A DNA stretch of 64,000 nt from the NCBI GenBank assembly GCA_009760855.2, contig WPIO01000033.1:3513001-3577000 (forward strand), written 5' to 3'. Under the pieces are notes generated by a model. It was not told where the DNA came from, did no database searches, and worked only from the letters and a program-made list of their open reading frames with translations. Position numbers and translations under genes: made by a program. Origin of the DNA: Cristatella mucedo (Eukaryota; Bryozoa; Phylactolaemata; Cristatellidae). Shown here in pieces: positions 1 to 11,385 of the stretch. Each line of letters begins with the position of its first letter. Position 1 is the stretch's first letter.

Positions 1-515
1 AGATGGTGTAGCAGCTGGCCGCAGGCGGCTACAGCATGCAGCTTCCAGCTCTCCAGCCTCCAGATAGATGTAGGTGGTTGGATAGCAGAAGGCAACGAGA
101 GCACGCGCACCGATCGTGAGTCGGTTGCATGCAAATTCTTTTATCCTCTCGTTACTCCGGTTTTAATCTTTGCATCCGCAAGTAAAGCAAAACATTTCGG
201 TCTCTTAACAGGAAGTACTGTACACGTGAAGCAGAAAGATGCATCTCGGAGTTGAAGTAACGATGTGCGTAGACTTTCATTGTAGTTCTATATTACACTA
301 GCTTACGTCCATGAGAAAATTACGGGAAATTTCAGTGTTGCATAACAATGCGGGTCTGAGTGTCCACTGACCCAGTGGTAAGCCCAGCCAAGTAGCCAAA
401 TAAATGATCCCGGCCTACCTTTCGGAATGGCATCCACACAACGACGCTGATAGTGAAGTGCTTCAAGCTTACCTTCAGTCCCTGTTTTCGACCTTGTCAT
501 AATGGAGATACTCAC

Positions 516-747
516 TTAGCTTCGACAGCACGAAGCTTCGGGGCTTCTTCTTCTTCAGTCTCTTCCGGTTGTAGATCTTTTTGTGTGCATGCCGTAGTAA
601 AGAATCACGGGCAGCTTCTATGCATACACGGCCATCGTTAACCAAAGGCAGGCACAGCACAACTTCCGGTAGGTCACGCTCACGCAACTTTCCAATCCGC
701 CAACTCATCTGGTCCAAGAGGGAGCTGAGAAGCGCCTGAAGCGTCAT
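516..747 (-). CDS. Possible first coding exon of an unidentified lysine-rich protein
   Basis: An ATG at 745-747 opens 77 codons, ending at a very good donor CTAA|GTGAGT at 515. The reading frame starts MTLQALLSSLLDQMSWRIGK and ends in a basic stretch KIYNRKRLKKKKPRSFVLSK. Amino-acid composition looks coding: few rare residues, amphipathic helix then basic tail. I do not recognise the family. The next exon would lie in the first 450 bases or beyond the window, and I could not fix it. It may also be a chance ORF. Confidence 0.4.
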
Positions 748-1640
748 ACGTCACTTCGAGCTACATACAGCAAAAGGGGTCGAAGTGCACTCGAGAGTGC
801 AAATGGCCAAAGTCATGGCCATTTTTTAAAAAGCCTCTAACTTCGTAGTCCTTTGAAGTTCTAGAATTTCAATGTTCAATTTCAACAATGAGAGTCCATC
901 TTGCAGCTATACAGACAAATTAAAAAATTAGTTCCGCCTTTGGACATGCATCATTGCTGTACCATCGTAGTACTACTAAAAGTATCACACCAAGTACTCA
1001 ATGTAAATGTAACGTCACTGACTGTGAAGGACCTATTACCAGACTAGCTAAAAACCTATCTTTTTAAAAGGATAGATAATTCCTAGAGAATTTCTCGACG
1101 ACATTGGGGATTAACCATTCGTTCCAGGCTATTTTAAAACCATATTTGTGCAGTGTTTTTTATTCGAACTAAATACCGAAAACGCATTCGGTCATCTACC
1201 GCCTAGCTCAATTAGAGTCTGATCTCTATCACTGTGAACACATAAAAATCTATTAACGAGTATGTAGCGTGAGGTACTCGCATAGCTGCACTGAAAGATC
1301 CATAATTCCACGTCACTTTCTCTATATTGATGCCGCTTTTTCAGCCATCACCCAGCCTAAACCTTAAAAATTGAACAGCCTACAACGAACTACTTAGTAA
1401 TGCCATTAAGAAGTAAATTTGAGGCAAATATTACAAGCTTCTACAGTGCTGGGCTCAAGTTTTTAGCTGAGGCCATCGCATTAACTTACGATCACTTCCC
1501 ACCCACCGCAATAGCCAATTATTACAAGAAAACCTCGCATCGTTGACGTGCTGTACAAGGGAGAGACTCTAGCAAGTTATTACATGTATGTCTTTTTTGT
1601 TTTTCTGAATGTATGATGTTTTGCAAGACGCTTACGTTAT
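748..1640. other. Unassigned AT-rich stretch
   Basis: No ORF, splice-supported exon, repeat family or RNA gene recognised. Confidence 0.5.
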
Positions 1641-1649
1641 CACCTCGCA

Positions 1650-1724
1650 AGGCAGGCTTTCACGATCTCGGGACCGAGGTCGTGGAAAGCAACCGCCTTA
1701 CCTAGTGCGCCATCACGGCTCACC
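1650..1724 (-). repeat. SINE-A fragment (tRNA-like head)
   Basis: The minus strand carries the SINE-A head: a conserved GCACTAGGTAAGGCGGTTGC A-box region followed by the CGACCTCGG stretch. The tail is missing. Confidence 0.7.
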
Positions 1725-1729
1725 GTGTA

Positions 1730-1855
1730 TCGCGTACACTGTGCTTGCCACTTACGGATGTTAACATCAATCATTCGGTAGTGCTTTCTATATAGCCACT
1801 ATAAAGGGCCTAGAAAGACATTCATTTCTCTGCGGCGCTATATAAATGTATAATG
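1730..1855 (+). mobile_element. LINE-A 3' end fragment
   Basis: Matches the 3' end of the LINE-A copy at 8260-8388, including the GGATGTTA...CAATCATT stretch and the terminal hairpin region ending GGCGCTATATAAATG. No coding part remains. Confidence 0.5.
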
Positions 1856-2333
1856 CCACACTCTCTGATACCTTGCTTAGAATTGTTATTGATCACGTGC
1901 ATGCATGGGTCCGAAGGACCCGATGAACTGGCTGTTCTTTCCTGAGGCCGCTGCTTCCGCCTCAGCAACAGCAGATGACAGCTATGACCCTCAGCGACAC
2001 AAAAACCTCCTAGTTTTTGCCATGCCATTACGTTATTTTATTTTTCTCTGTTTGGTTTGTCAGCATCAAAGCCATCCCTGGGCTGCTACGGCCGTGCGCA
2101 GGTCCTCTACTCGTTAGCTGAATGCTTCGTCAACTCAAAGGAATATCCTGTCTAAACATGCACCTCAGCTGCTGCAGTGTCAAATATTGTTATCCCATAT
2201 AAAGAAAAAGCATGATTTACAGGTATGTAGCACAACAATCCATTGGGCGTACGCACTTCTTTAAAACATGCAATGGGTGCACCTAGTATTTCTTAGGGTG
2301 GGCATACTATTTACTTCGACTGACCCGGAGGGA

Positions 2334-2512
2334 CGGAAAAAAGTGTCTAATGTCCGGCTGGGATGGTCCTTTGAGAGTTTTCAGGTCGGAAAGAAGTGTC
2401 TAATGCAGCCATGTCCCGCTGGGATGAGAGTTTGAGAGTTTGCAGGTCGGAAAGAAGTGTCTAATGCAGCCATGTCCGGCTGGGAGACATGTCCTTTTGA
2501 GAGTTTGCAGGT
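2334..2512. repeat. Imperfect tandem repeat, about 3 units of 53-65 bp
   Basis: Units begin GGAAAGAAGTGTCTAATG and contain CCGGCTGGGA and TTGAGAGTTTGCAGGTC. Starts at about 2334, 2387 and 2448. Short indels distinguish the units. Confidence 0.9.
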
Positions 2513-5079
2513 CGGAGCTGCTGTAGCTTTGGCCCCTTCGGCGTAAAGCGCACGATGCACGAGTGGCGAAGGAGAGACCACTAGAATGTATAAAAAACCG
2601 CTGTCAATTCCTAGCCAAAAATCGCTTCGAAATGAAAGCCAGTTCAGGGGGCTAAGAAAGAAAATTTAAAAAGAGCAAAAGAAACAAGTCTAAAGGCTGG
2701 CACAACTAGCGCTGACGAGAATTACACCTCAACGAAGGTTTCTTGTGTCGCATTGCCACTGACTGAATAAGCCTGGTCACTCCATCTAGACCCATTTTTA
2801 ATGGACTAGCGGCAGACCATTCAAACAAGCAGGCTTTGCTAAAGTAGTCGCAGGACTCTGATCCCTTTAACAGACATTGAGCAGGAGAACCGAGAGACTT
2901 ACCTTCACTTACGGACACTTCCCGCCACCCAATTATTCGCTGCCTCAAGCAACCTCAAAATCTGCCAAAAATATACTCGGCTTAATTTCTGCTCAAAGAT
3001 TTTCCGACATACGTCTGGATTTTTCGACGTATATCTGTACAACCAATAAGGACCTTGACGCTTCTGAAATGGGCCCTATCTCGGTAGTTTAAGTGGACAT
3101 TTGTCTCGTCCGTAAATGTTCCCATTTCAAAGCAGTCCGTTAGCGTAATTCTTCCTATGCCAGAAAATGTCCGTGCTAAACAGTGACTTTGTTTTGCTAC
3201 TTCCGCATACTGCCCCTTCTACATTCGTCATAGATTCTCGTGAGTATTTCTGCTTACTGAGTCGCGCTCGGTGAATACTTGGTAGAGTAGATTTGCACCT
3301 CAGTGTGCTCCTCGGTGTGCACCTCAGTGTACATCGAGGTGTGCATCGCGACGTACGATACGCTGACATGACACGCGCTAGTCGCTTTCTGTCGTTGCAC
3401 TTCTTTAGGAAGCACACACACCTCATTATCGAACGACTTCAGCTTTAGCTGAGCACATCTTTCCCCAATTGTTGAAGCTCTCCGTTTAACGCTCAAACTC
3501 CTGGTCGATTTACTCACCTGATTTCCGCCCGAGAGAGTGTCGAGGGCCAAGCCCTGCGAAATGGTGGCGATTTATGTCTCTCTCGGTAGGATGGAATATC
3601 CCTGACTTTTTGAAAGCTACCATTCAGAATCTACTCCGTATCACAGTGAAGTCAGATCTTGTCTAGTAAAGGACTTTAACTGGGAAATTATGCAATAGTC
3701 ACAGCCAACTATACAGCTTTACAGACATACCTGGTTTTATTAAATTTCATGTCTACGCCTACGATCGTGCTTCATTTTTTTCTTTAGGCCGTGAGAGTCG
3801 GCAACAGGAATTTCAAGACTAGTTCGGGCAGACATTAGGCCACCTGAGCTTAAAAATTTGAATTTAAGCAGCGAAAGCTGAATTTAAGTTCAAAGCAAAA
3901 CCTGTAGTTATATGCACTACAATATACAGCCTTATTTCAATGAACAATATTAATTATAGTAAAATATGCGCATATTCCCTTACGATACCTAAGGCTACTT
4001 TTAGGCACTTTAGCAATCCAACTGGTCGCTGATAACATGCGCAACTTTAGCCCGTATAAGTATGAAAAGAACCATTCACATGTACTGAGCAAATGCATTG
4101 GGATAAAATGTGATTTTACAGCGTCTTAGATGTCTTCAAAGTAATGGCTTCAATTTTTGCAGCGGCAAACAACAATTAGTGGCTTTCGCCGGCTTGCAGC
4201 AGCAGCTAGTAACATAAATGTTCTTGGCCTGATTTGAACAGGCCATCTGAGTCGTAAAGTGTAAACACTATACATAGGTTCAAAAGGCGTCGCGAGTCGC
4301 TGCAGACGGCAGTTACTGCCCTGAAGAGGTAAGCGTAGAGTTTTTCTGAACAATCGTAACACCTACACAGAAATATATTCTCGATGGGAATTTCCGCTTC
4401 GAACGGATTCTGCTGGCTCTTGCTTTTTTGGTCACCATTCAATCTAAAACTCCAAATAAGTATGTTTCGCTTCTTCAAGAGTGATTCCAGAAGTCGAAGT
4501 GACTCCTTTTCTTATATTATTATACCACAAGCCTTTTCAAGCTGATCATTCTGTTGTCTAATTTATTGTTTGCATTGCGAAGCCTATCAGCCAGCACCGA
4601 CCATGTGGTTTATTGACGGTTAAGAAATTTTCCACTTTTCTCTTGATAACATCGGAGCCATATTTTACTTGGTGCTAAGACTCCGTAGCCCAAACAAGCA
4701 GTAGCGATGACCCTCTTATCGAGTGACTAAACCGTGTCGTGTCGTAGCCACTGGAGAGAAAGGGTTCGTTTTGGTGAATGCAAATATCGCTGGGAGACAC
4801 TGTAGTACTGGACTGTTTCCTATCTAGTGTTCGCTTGAAAACTATTAGCAGACGCTGCCTCAGCGGCTCTTCATTACGATCTGGCCCTGCGAATCTCGCC
4901 TGACTGTCGCAGATGCAGACAGATCCTTCTCTTTTTACAATTAGAGTCTTATTTATATTGCGCCATCAGACTATACAGTACTAGACAGGTAATCGCAAGG
5001 GTCGACCGCCTAGTAGTGTATCAATAGCCGAGTATACAAAAGATGCACCGTGTTAAGCGCAGGCTTGAACTCCGCCTAA
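2513..5079. other. Unassigned stretch with one small minisatellite
   Basis: No convincing gene. At 3297-3345 there is a short GTGTGCACCTC-type repeat of about 12 bp per unit. Two overlapping minus-strand ORFs of 98-99 codons near 3127-3550 run through it and have no other coding support. Confidence 0.5.
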
Positions 5080-5346
5080 GAAGTATAATAATAATAATAA
5101 TAATAATATTGCACTTGATAAAGCGCCCTCAGAGAACTTAATCTCTTTCTAGGCGCTTTACATTTGCTGCAAAGTGATACGCAATAGAATAGTAAGTAAA
5201 ATCATGCTTGAAAAACAAACAAAATGAATAACATGGTTAGGGGTTACATGCACTGGGTCAGCATGCAAATGTGGTTAGTGGCAGCATGAACAGTGTCAGC
5301 ACGCATAAGCACATCGAGGACGAATCACAAGGACCCACTAAATGCT
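5080..5346 (-). mobile_element. LINE-A 3' fragment
   Basis: On the minus strand this is the LINE-A 3' untranslated end: an (ATT)n tail at 5087-5110, the hairpin GGCGCTTTA region, and the CATGCTGACCCTGTGCATG-type stretch. Its 5' edge is the fold-back at 5318-5363. Confidence 0.8.
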
Positions 5347-5363
5347 GTCCTTGTGATTCGTCC
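5318..5363. repeat. Perfect 17-bp inverted repeat, 12-base loop
   Basis: The left arm GGACGAATCACAAGGAC (5318-5334) is the exact reverse complement of 5347-5363. The left arm is LINE-A sequence; the right arm is outside normal LINE-A order, so the fold-back arose at the element's broken end. Confidence 0.9.
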
Positions 5364-5448
5364 TAAGTATGATTCTGACGATGATCCAACCAGTTGTAAT
5401 GAGTTCATCCAAGTCTACAACCGGAAGCTTAGAGAAGCCTGAGCTTAT

Positions 5449-5685
5449 TTGTTCCCTCGAAAACTGAAGTCCTGCCAGCCAGACTCAAAGGAGATTTATA
5501 AGATGCGTACAATTTGCTTGCCAATTTTGAGAGGTCTCAATCCCCAAACATTAAAGGCTCTGTTGATAAGTTTTCAGTTTTCTTCATTGAAAAATGTCAC
5601 TGACTCGCGTTTCCATAAGGCCCCTCCGACAAAATCAATTGTTGAGTCGAAACTTAAGACTATAAGCTGCCTTCGACAATATTGA
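5449..5685 (+). other. 78-codon ORF, unidentified, possibly retroelement relic
   Basis: The region 5370-5685 reads CNEFIQVYNRKLREA, a stop, then KLKSCQPDSKEIYKM and LPILRGLNPQTLKALL. The helical, L/K-rich pattern is vaguely like a retrotransposon gag core, but no zinc knuckle or other diagnostic motif is seen. Too weak to name. Confidence 0.2.
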
Positions 5686-5918
5686 ACACTAAAGCCACTA
5701 AGGCTTTGAGTGGACTATAAAAGTCTCTCATGCGTAACACTCGCATAGTCTTTGTGACTTTGTGGAGTCAAAGATAGAGATACACACGCAGTACTGCATC
5801 CACGGCTAGCTGAGCTTTTGCTAGCTTTCAGCGCGGGTCGGTCAATAGCTGCGAAGGTCATATGACCACAATCATTGCTTGCTCCTCACTCGCTGCCATT
5901 CCGTCGGCCATTTGGTAT

Positions 5919-5919
<1 letters not shown>

Positions 5920-5956
<37 letters not shown>

Positions 5957-5970
5957 TCTCTCTCTCTCTC
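5920..5970. repeat. (CT)n microsatellite
   Basis: About 50 bases of CT repeats with one interruption (CACT). Confidence 0.95.
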
Positions 5971-6895
5971 ACGTCTTTCGTTCTTTTCTACCAGAGCTGC
6001 CGACCCGATAGTCGCAAGCACCTGATAGCTATGTCATAACGCAAGTTCGCCCGTACAAATAAACGCCTCCAATGTTAGGCTTAATTATCTTCTCGCTGTA
6101 CATGCGAGCAAGCTGAAGAAGAGCAAGCGCTTCGCCACTTAACTAATGTCCACGATAGTGTCAAATTGCATTAGGTTTACCAATGTCATGATACAACTCT
6201 GAGATACGACCTCTACCGTTGCGGGTAGTAAGGCTGCAGACTTTTGCCACCGTTTCTATTTTTAAATTTCCATGTAAAGTATCACTCCATCACCAAACAA
6301 TGGATAGTCTCACACCCGTAGATTTTCTCCGCTGCTGCCTGCTAACTTTAGGCCGGCTGAGAGCCTCAACACTCGACCTGTCCGGCGCCTTTGTACAATA
6401 ATTAGATGCTACTCGGAGACAATTACTGGGATATGACTATCGTAGTACTTAGTAACCATTCTTATCTTTTTAGACACTGGAACTCTTCGCCCTGTCTCAA
6501 ATCTGTAAATTAAATTGCAGCCTGTCTTGTGTTGTCACCTCCACCGAATAACAAGCCTCTCATTCGTGCATAGTTTTCTCTTTGTTCTCTACGAAAGGGT
6601 AGTGAGTCTCACGAAAGCACGAGAGTGAAATTATCTGCCCAATAGCATCAGACCCTCTGTAGCTCGCTCTAGCGGCCTATATATCATCTAGAACAAGGGA
6701 CAGAATGTGGGTCACAAATGGGGCAGCTTCGGAGTATGTTGCGGTTATTAGGCCTAACACCGCAGGGACGTAAGCTACCCTCCACTGCCAGATGAGTTCC
6801 ACTAATCAGTTAAACATCAGGTACCCAGACCATTCGTAGGCGCTAAGCAAACGCATTCAAGCATCACCCAGGCGATATGCGAGACGCTTAAGAAG
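5971..6895. other. Unassigned stretch
   Basis: No supported gene. An ORF of 60 codons at 6219-6401 has no recognisable domain. Confidence 0.5.
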
Positions 6896-8388
6896 GACGT
6901 TGTGATCGATAGCTTTCTATACTATTGATCACAAAGTTCTTCTAAAGCATCCCACATCTCGCCTGGGCATCGCTGGCATTGCATTGCAATATCCAGGTCC
7001 TTGTTCAGTGGGAGACTCCAAAACGGTGATGTTGTAGTTGAAATGCACGCGATGATACACGCAAACACCGAGAGGGTTTCAAGACCATATATTCGGACAA
7101 CGCTCGCAGCCGTAGAGCACAGAGCCGCACCGCCCTGCATCCACGTTGACACTAACCTTGCCGGTCCGCTCGTGCCGCGTCTGCTTCTCAACGACAGCTC
7201 AACAACGGCGAGTCGATGTACCACAGCTGTGTGCTGGCTTGTACCTAAGCTACGTGCAATAAGTAATCAAGGCTAGGTTAGAGGACGACAGCTGCATACC
7301 GGCCTTCATCTAAAACACAGATGTGAATGGACAAAGATCATCCGAGGAACCACTTAAGTACGGGATACCTCAGGGCTCTTTGCTCGGTCTGCTTCTTTTC
7401 ACAGTTTGAATTCTTTCGCTTGCCGATGTGATCGCCAATGCACAATCTAGGCTTTCACTTCACTGCAGACGACACTCAGTTGTACCTTTGCTTTGACTCC
7501 TAGCTCTCCAGCACGACGAATTCTCTATACACCCTTGCTGTATGTATTGATAACATCCGTACGTGGATGGCAGCAAACTTTCTTCAGTTGAATGACGACG
7601 AAACCAAAATTAGTTATGGTCAAATCAAAATGCAATTCGGAAATTAGAAAACTTAACGTTAAAAATCGGCTCTACCAGCATGTCTCCTGTTGAATCTGCA
7701 CGTACTCTATGTGTGCTGTTTCAAAGTGACCTTTCATTAGACAACCACATCAGTGTCATAGTTAAGTCAGCCTACTTTCACCTACATAACATTGCTAAAA
7801 TTTGGGCTTGCTTAGATAGAGATACTATATCAAAACTACTCCGTGAATTTGTGACATTCTGTCTCGACTTCTGTAACTCACGGCTTGCTGGTTTACCTCC
7901 GTGTGCAATCAGGCGCTTACAGTTGGTGCAAAACTCTGCAGTCAGGTTCGTCTGTTTTGAGTTTCGCAGTTGCCACGTCACATCACTTCTCGCCGACCTG
8001 CACTGGCTACCAGTCAAACAATACATCGACTTCAAGGCTATGTGGCTCACTTTTAGGTCCCTTTATTCTTTTAGGTCCCTTCATTTTGGAGACCGTGCCT
8101 TTAGTTCATATGCTCCCAAAGCCTGAAACTCACTAGCGACACACGTTACGACATCCTCTGACTTGACTACATTTAAAAAGAAGCTTACAACTCACCTGTT
8201 TATTATAGCATTTGGTGGGTCCCGGTGATTCGCTCTTCGTGTGCATGTATCTGCTTATATTTTGCCTGCTGCTTGCGGATGTTATCGCCAATCATTTGGT
8301 AATGCATTCTGTAAAGCATCTGTAAGGTGCTCAGAAAGAGAGTCAGTTTTATGTAGGCGCTATACATATGTATTATTATTATTATTAT
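6896..8388 (+). mobile_element. LINE-A copy, reverse transcriptase relic (L2/CR1-like)
   Basis: Reverse-transcriptase landmarks occur in order on the plus strand: TIDHKVLL near 6925, a degenerate IPQGS...LLLF at about 7365, FTADDTQLY (the YADD catalytic box, Y changed to T) near 7460, and an open C-terminal part at 7680-8126 with DFCNSRLAGLPPCAIRRLQL and DLHWLPV. The 3' end carries the conserved hairpin region and an (ATT)n tail. Stops and frameshifts make it inactive. A foreign segment interrupts it at about 7021-7305. Confidence 0.85.
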
Positions 8389-9348
8389 GGTATCTGGTCC
8401 GTCATGGTCTAACCCAACATAACGTTTTTGGCTTCCAAGTTTGCTTCAGTTATGGCCACGAAACAACATGCTTCGCAGAGTCAACAAATATTAAACTAAC
8501 TGAATGCACGAAATCTGGGTTATATCATCTCTAAATACTTACTTTCCGAAATTATGTAAGCAGAATATCGCTCACCAGATCAGCACACGAAACTATAAGG
8601 AGACAAGTCACTTGGTACTGGCACTATTGAAAGCACTCACCACAGTTTTGCAATAAGTCTGAGCAAATTGCCCCTCGGCCACACTTTTCGTTCGGCCTGA
8701 TGTTATACATACTGATGCCAGCAAAAGCATGCACGTGAGCTAGCTGCTCCGCCTAAGACTGTTACAAACTCGGTGGTAACATCATTCTGAAGAGTGATGC
8801 CTCGATCACTTTGGAAAGAAGCGGCTTTGCTAAGTTTTGCCCTTTCTTTTTTGTCGGCAGTTGTATACATTTTATCGTAGAACTCCACTCTTGGACATGC
8901 ATACGCTGCATTCTAAGAATTGCATTTTTTCTCACCATGCTCACTTTTCCTGTGAGCCTACACTATATTACTTAATTCTCAGTCGTCTAAGGTAAGAGAG
9001 TGTAAAAGCAGAAACATAAAGTTTTAGCGCTTGCTGGCCACTGCTTAACTGCCAACCTGACGCAGAAATGCTGTCAGACTGATCGGCGGCGGAATCGCGG
9101 TTCCAGATCTCTTTACTTTTGTCACTGTCGCCGAGTTTTTCCCGTGTAAAAGTTTGTACAGCATTGCGATTTATTAGCTGCTCCGATATAGTCTCTTGGT
9201 TGGCAGTCGATGTCTTTCATGAGTCGTACATTGGGTGCACCCAATCTAAGCTTCTTTCTTGACTATCTTAAGTCCAAAGATGCTATTGGTGTCACATGGA
9301 TAAGGGCGAAGAGAAGCCAAGTAACAAAAGCGCCTAGATGGTTTGCAG
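8389..9348. other. Upstream region of the Ser/Thr-rich gene, nothing else recognised
   Basis: AT-rich sequence without a supported ORF or repeat. It would include the promoter of the 9349 gene if that ATG is the start, but no clear core promoter element stands out. Confidence 0.4.
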
Positions 9349-11385
9349 ATGTGTCCACTGCGCCTTTATATTTTAGGAAGTAGCTCCTTTGCGGCCCTCG
9401 CACCTGCTTCACCAGCAGCTGCTGCATCATCGACACCGCGTAACGCCGGTTACAGTGATTTGGCAGGCAGCCCCGTAGTCACCAGTAGCCTGGCGTCTGG
9501 CTTGACTTCGGGCTTCCAAGCTGGAGTTAATGGCACGGTGGTGACTACTGTCGTCAGACCTGTAGATGCCGCTACCTTCAACATCAGCAATACCACTACG
9601 ACCTCTGGCGACGACACCAACATTAGCACCGACGTATTAGCCACAGCTTCTAGTGCAGTGGGCCTTAGCTCCAACGGCTCCAAAAACTCAATCCAATACA
9701 TCGGCTCACCGACCAAAGTAATATCGTCAGGTAGTGCAAGCTCTTACACGCCGACGAGTTATGAATTAGTGTCCAGTGAAAAGGCTGTCGTCAGACCTGT
9801 AGATGTTGCTACCTTCAACATCAGCAATACCACTACGACCTCTGGCGACGACACCGACAGTAGCACCGACGTATTAGCCACAGCTTCTAGTGCAGTGGGC
9901 CTTAGCTCTAACGGCTCCAAAAACTCAATCCAATACATCGGCTCACCGACCAAAGTAATATCGTCAAGTAGTGCAAGCTCTTACACGCCGACGAGTTATG
10001 AATTAGTGTCCAGTGAAAAGGCTGTCGTCAGACCTGTAGATGTTGCCACCTCGAATATCAGCAACACCACTACGACCTCAAGCAGTGACACCAACAGTAG
10101 CACCAACGTATTAACCGCAGCTTCTAGCACAGTGGGCCTTAGCTCTAACGGCTCCACAAACTCAATCAAATACATCGGCTCAGCGACCAGAGTAATATCG
10201 TCAGGCAGTGCAAGCTCTTCCACGCCCACGATTTATGAATTAGTGTCCAGTGAAAAGGACGGAGTTTCCCAAACTTCGAGTTTGAGGGGCAACAGCCCTG
10301 CTCCTAGTTTAAGCCCCATTAGCTTAAACACCGCTTTTAACGGAGTAAACGAGGTTGGTAATAGCAGCACTAACACCACAAGCTCGAACGTCAGCTCGAC
10401 AGCAAAGATGTCGGTTCTTGGTAGCTTGAGCTTTCTTAATAAAGCGTGGTCGTCCTTGAGAACGAGCCCTGCCGATGTGACTAACGTCACTGCTCTAAAA
10501 ACCACAGGTAGGCTTAACGTGAGCCGCGCCTAGCAGCGAGCAATACTCGCTAACACTTCAGGTACTCAGTCTTCGCCAGCGTATGCAGCAACTTTAATCG
10601 CTACAGATCTCAACTCATCTGTCGACTATCCAGCCGCGACTTTCTCAAATTACGGTTGGAGAGATGCAGGCGACGGCGTCAGCTACGTTGTCATTAGCAC
10701 CACGACAGGCGTCGCTAAAACGCTACTAGCTGGTCTTAAATCGCCGTCTATTGCAGGCGATGCAGCGTCGGAGACATCCTCGTATTCTGAAAGGGGCGGT
10801 GCATTTTCTAGAGCCAGCACACTACCCCCAGCGTCGATGTTGAACTTGGCAAGCGAAGAGGCAGACAATTTGTCCGCGTCGTCGACAACGGTACCTTCAG
10901 CTGCATCACTTAGAGTGCACGAGATATTACCAAATGCAAGTGTAGCACGTACCGAACCGGCAAGAAACTCAACAGTGAGCTTCAGCAGCGGGTGGGATAC
11001 GGGGGCGTCAGTGACGGAGAACGGAACGTCCATGCCGAAGCAGGAAGCCACAACTGGTACAGCCTCAGATGGCGTCGCTCGCAGGACTCTCATCGCGATC
11101 GGTTCAACTAAGATAACGTTTACTTCCGGCGTCGTAGTCACGATTGCCACTACAAATGTTGAGAGGGTGACTAATTCAACTCCAAAAATGACTTCCTCAC
11201 AAGAGAACCTGGGTATGTCTTTTGCTACTAAGCGTCTGACGACATCAACTTTCTCGCCAGTCGACCAGTATGGGATATGGAAAGACGACAATTTCGCTAC
11301 CACCATAAATTTGCATTATACGTCACTGAACTCAATCATTTTTGCGTCTCCCGTATTTGCGTTTTTTGTCTTTCTACAAAATTAA
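9349..11385 (+). CDS. Ser/Thr/Asn-rich repeat protein, probably secreted or surface-anchored
   Basis: I do not recognise this protein as a known family. One frame is open from 9349 to 11385 except for a TAG at 10531. The N-terminus MCPLRLYILGSSSFAAL followed by an Ala/Pro/Ser-rich stretch looks like a weak signal peptide. The body is very rich in Ser, Thr, Asn and Ala with many N-x-S/T sequons (for example NTTT, NIS, NGS), typical of a glycosylated extracellular protein. It contains three 79-residue tandem repeats. The C-terminus, SIIFASPVFAFFVF, is hydrophobic and could be a GPI-anchor signal or membrane tail. A 54-bp GT-AG segment (10508-10561) spans the TAG; removing it keeps frame and gives 660 residues. 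If it is not spliced the product stops after 394. An alternative is that the exon begins at the strong acceptor TATATTTTAG near 9376 and belongs to a longer gene. It converges with Nup133. Confidence 0.6.
9550..10260 (+). repeat. Three 237-bp in-frame tandem repeats
   Basis: Units start at 9550, 9787 and 10024, each opening with GTCGTCAGACCTGTAGATG and ending near GTGTCCAGTGAAAAG. Each encodes 79 residues beginning VVRPVD. Units 1 and 2 are almost identical even at silent sites; unit 3 is more diverged. This indicates recent duplication or homogenisation. Confidence 0.95.
10508..10561 (+). other. Candidate 54-bp intron removing an in-frame TAG
   Basis: The segment begins GTAGGC after ACCACAG and ends CACTTCAG. 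Its length is a multiple of three and it carries the only stop codon (10531-10533) in an otherwise open 2-kb frame. Splicing joins G|GT into a Gly codon. It is shorter than every Nup133 intron measured here (81 bp and up), so it may instead be plain coding sequence with a disabling stop. Confidence 0.4.

Noticed and set aside
1-113. Possible plus-strand exon end (open frame to a GTGAGT donor at 114)
   Set aside because: Only 113 bases are visible, the minus strand is equally open there, and no similarity decides between them.
3127-3550. Two overlapping 98-99 codon minus-strand ORFs
   Set aside because: They run through a small minisatellite, lack convincing splice sites and have no recognisable domain.
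5080-5110. Long AAT/ATT runs first noted as independent microsatellites
   Set aside because: Here and at 8375, 16360, 17504, 27247 and 52031 they are the 3' tails of LINE-A copies.
9450-11306. Minus-strand ORFs of 64-207 codons opposite the Ser/Thr-rich gene
   Set aside because: They are mirror images of the biased plus-strand repeats (MVGEPMYWIEFLEPLELRPT repeats with each unit). Strand choice favours the long, nearly continuous plus frame with sequons and a hydrophobic tail.
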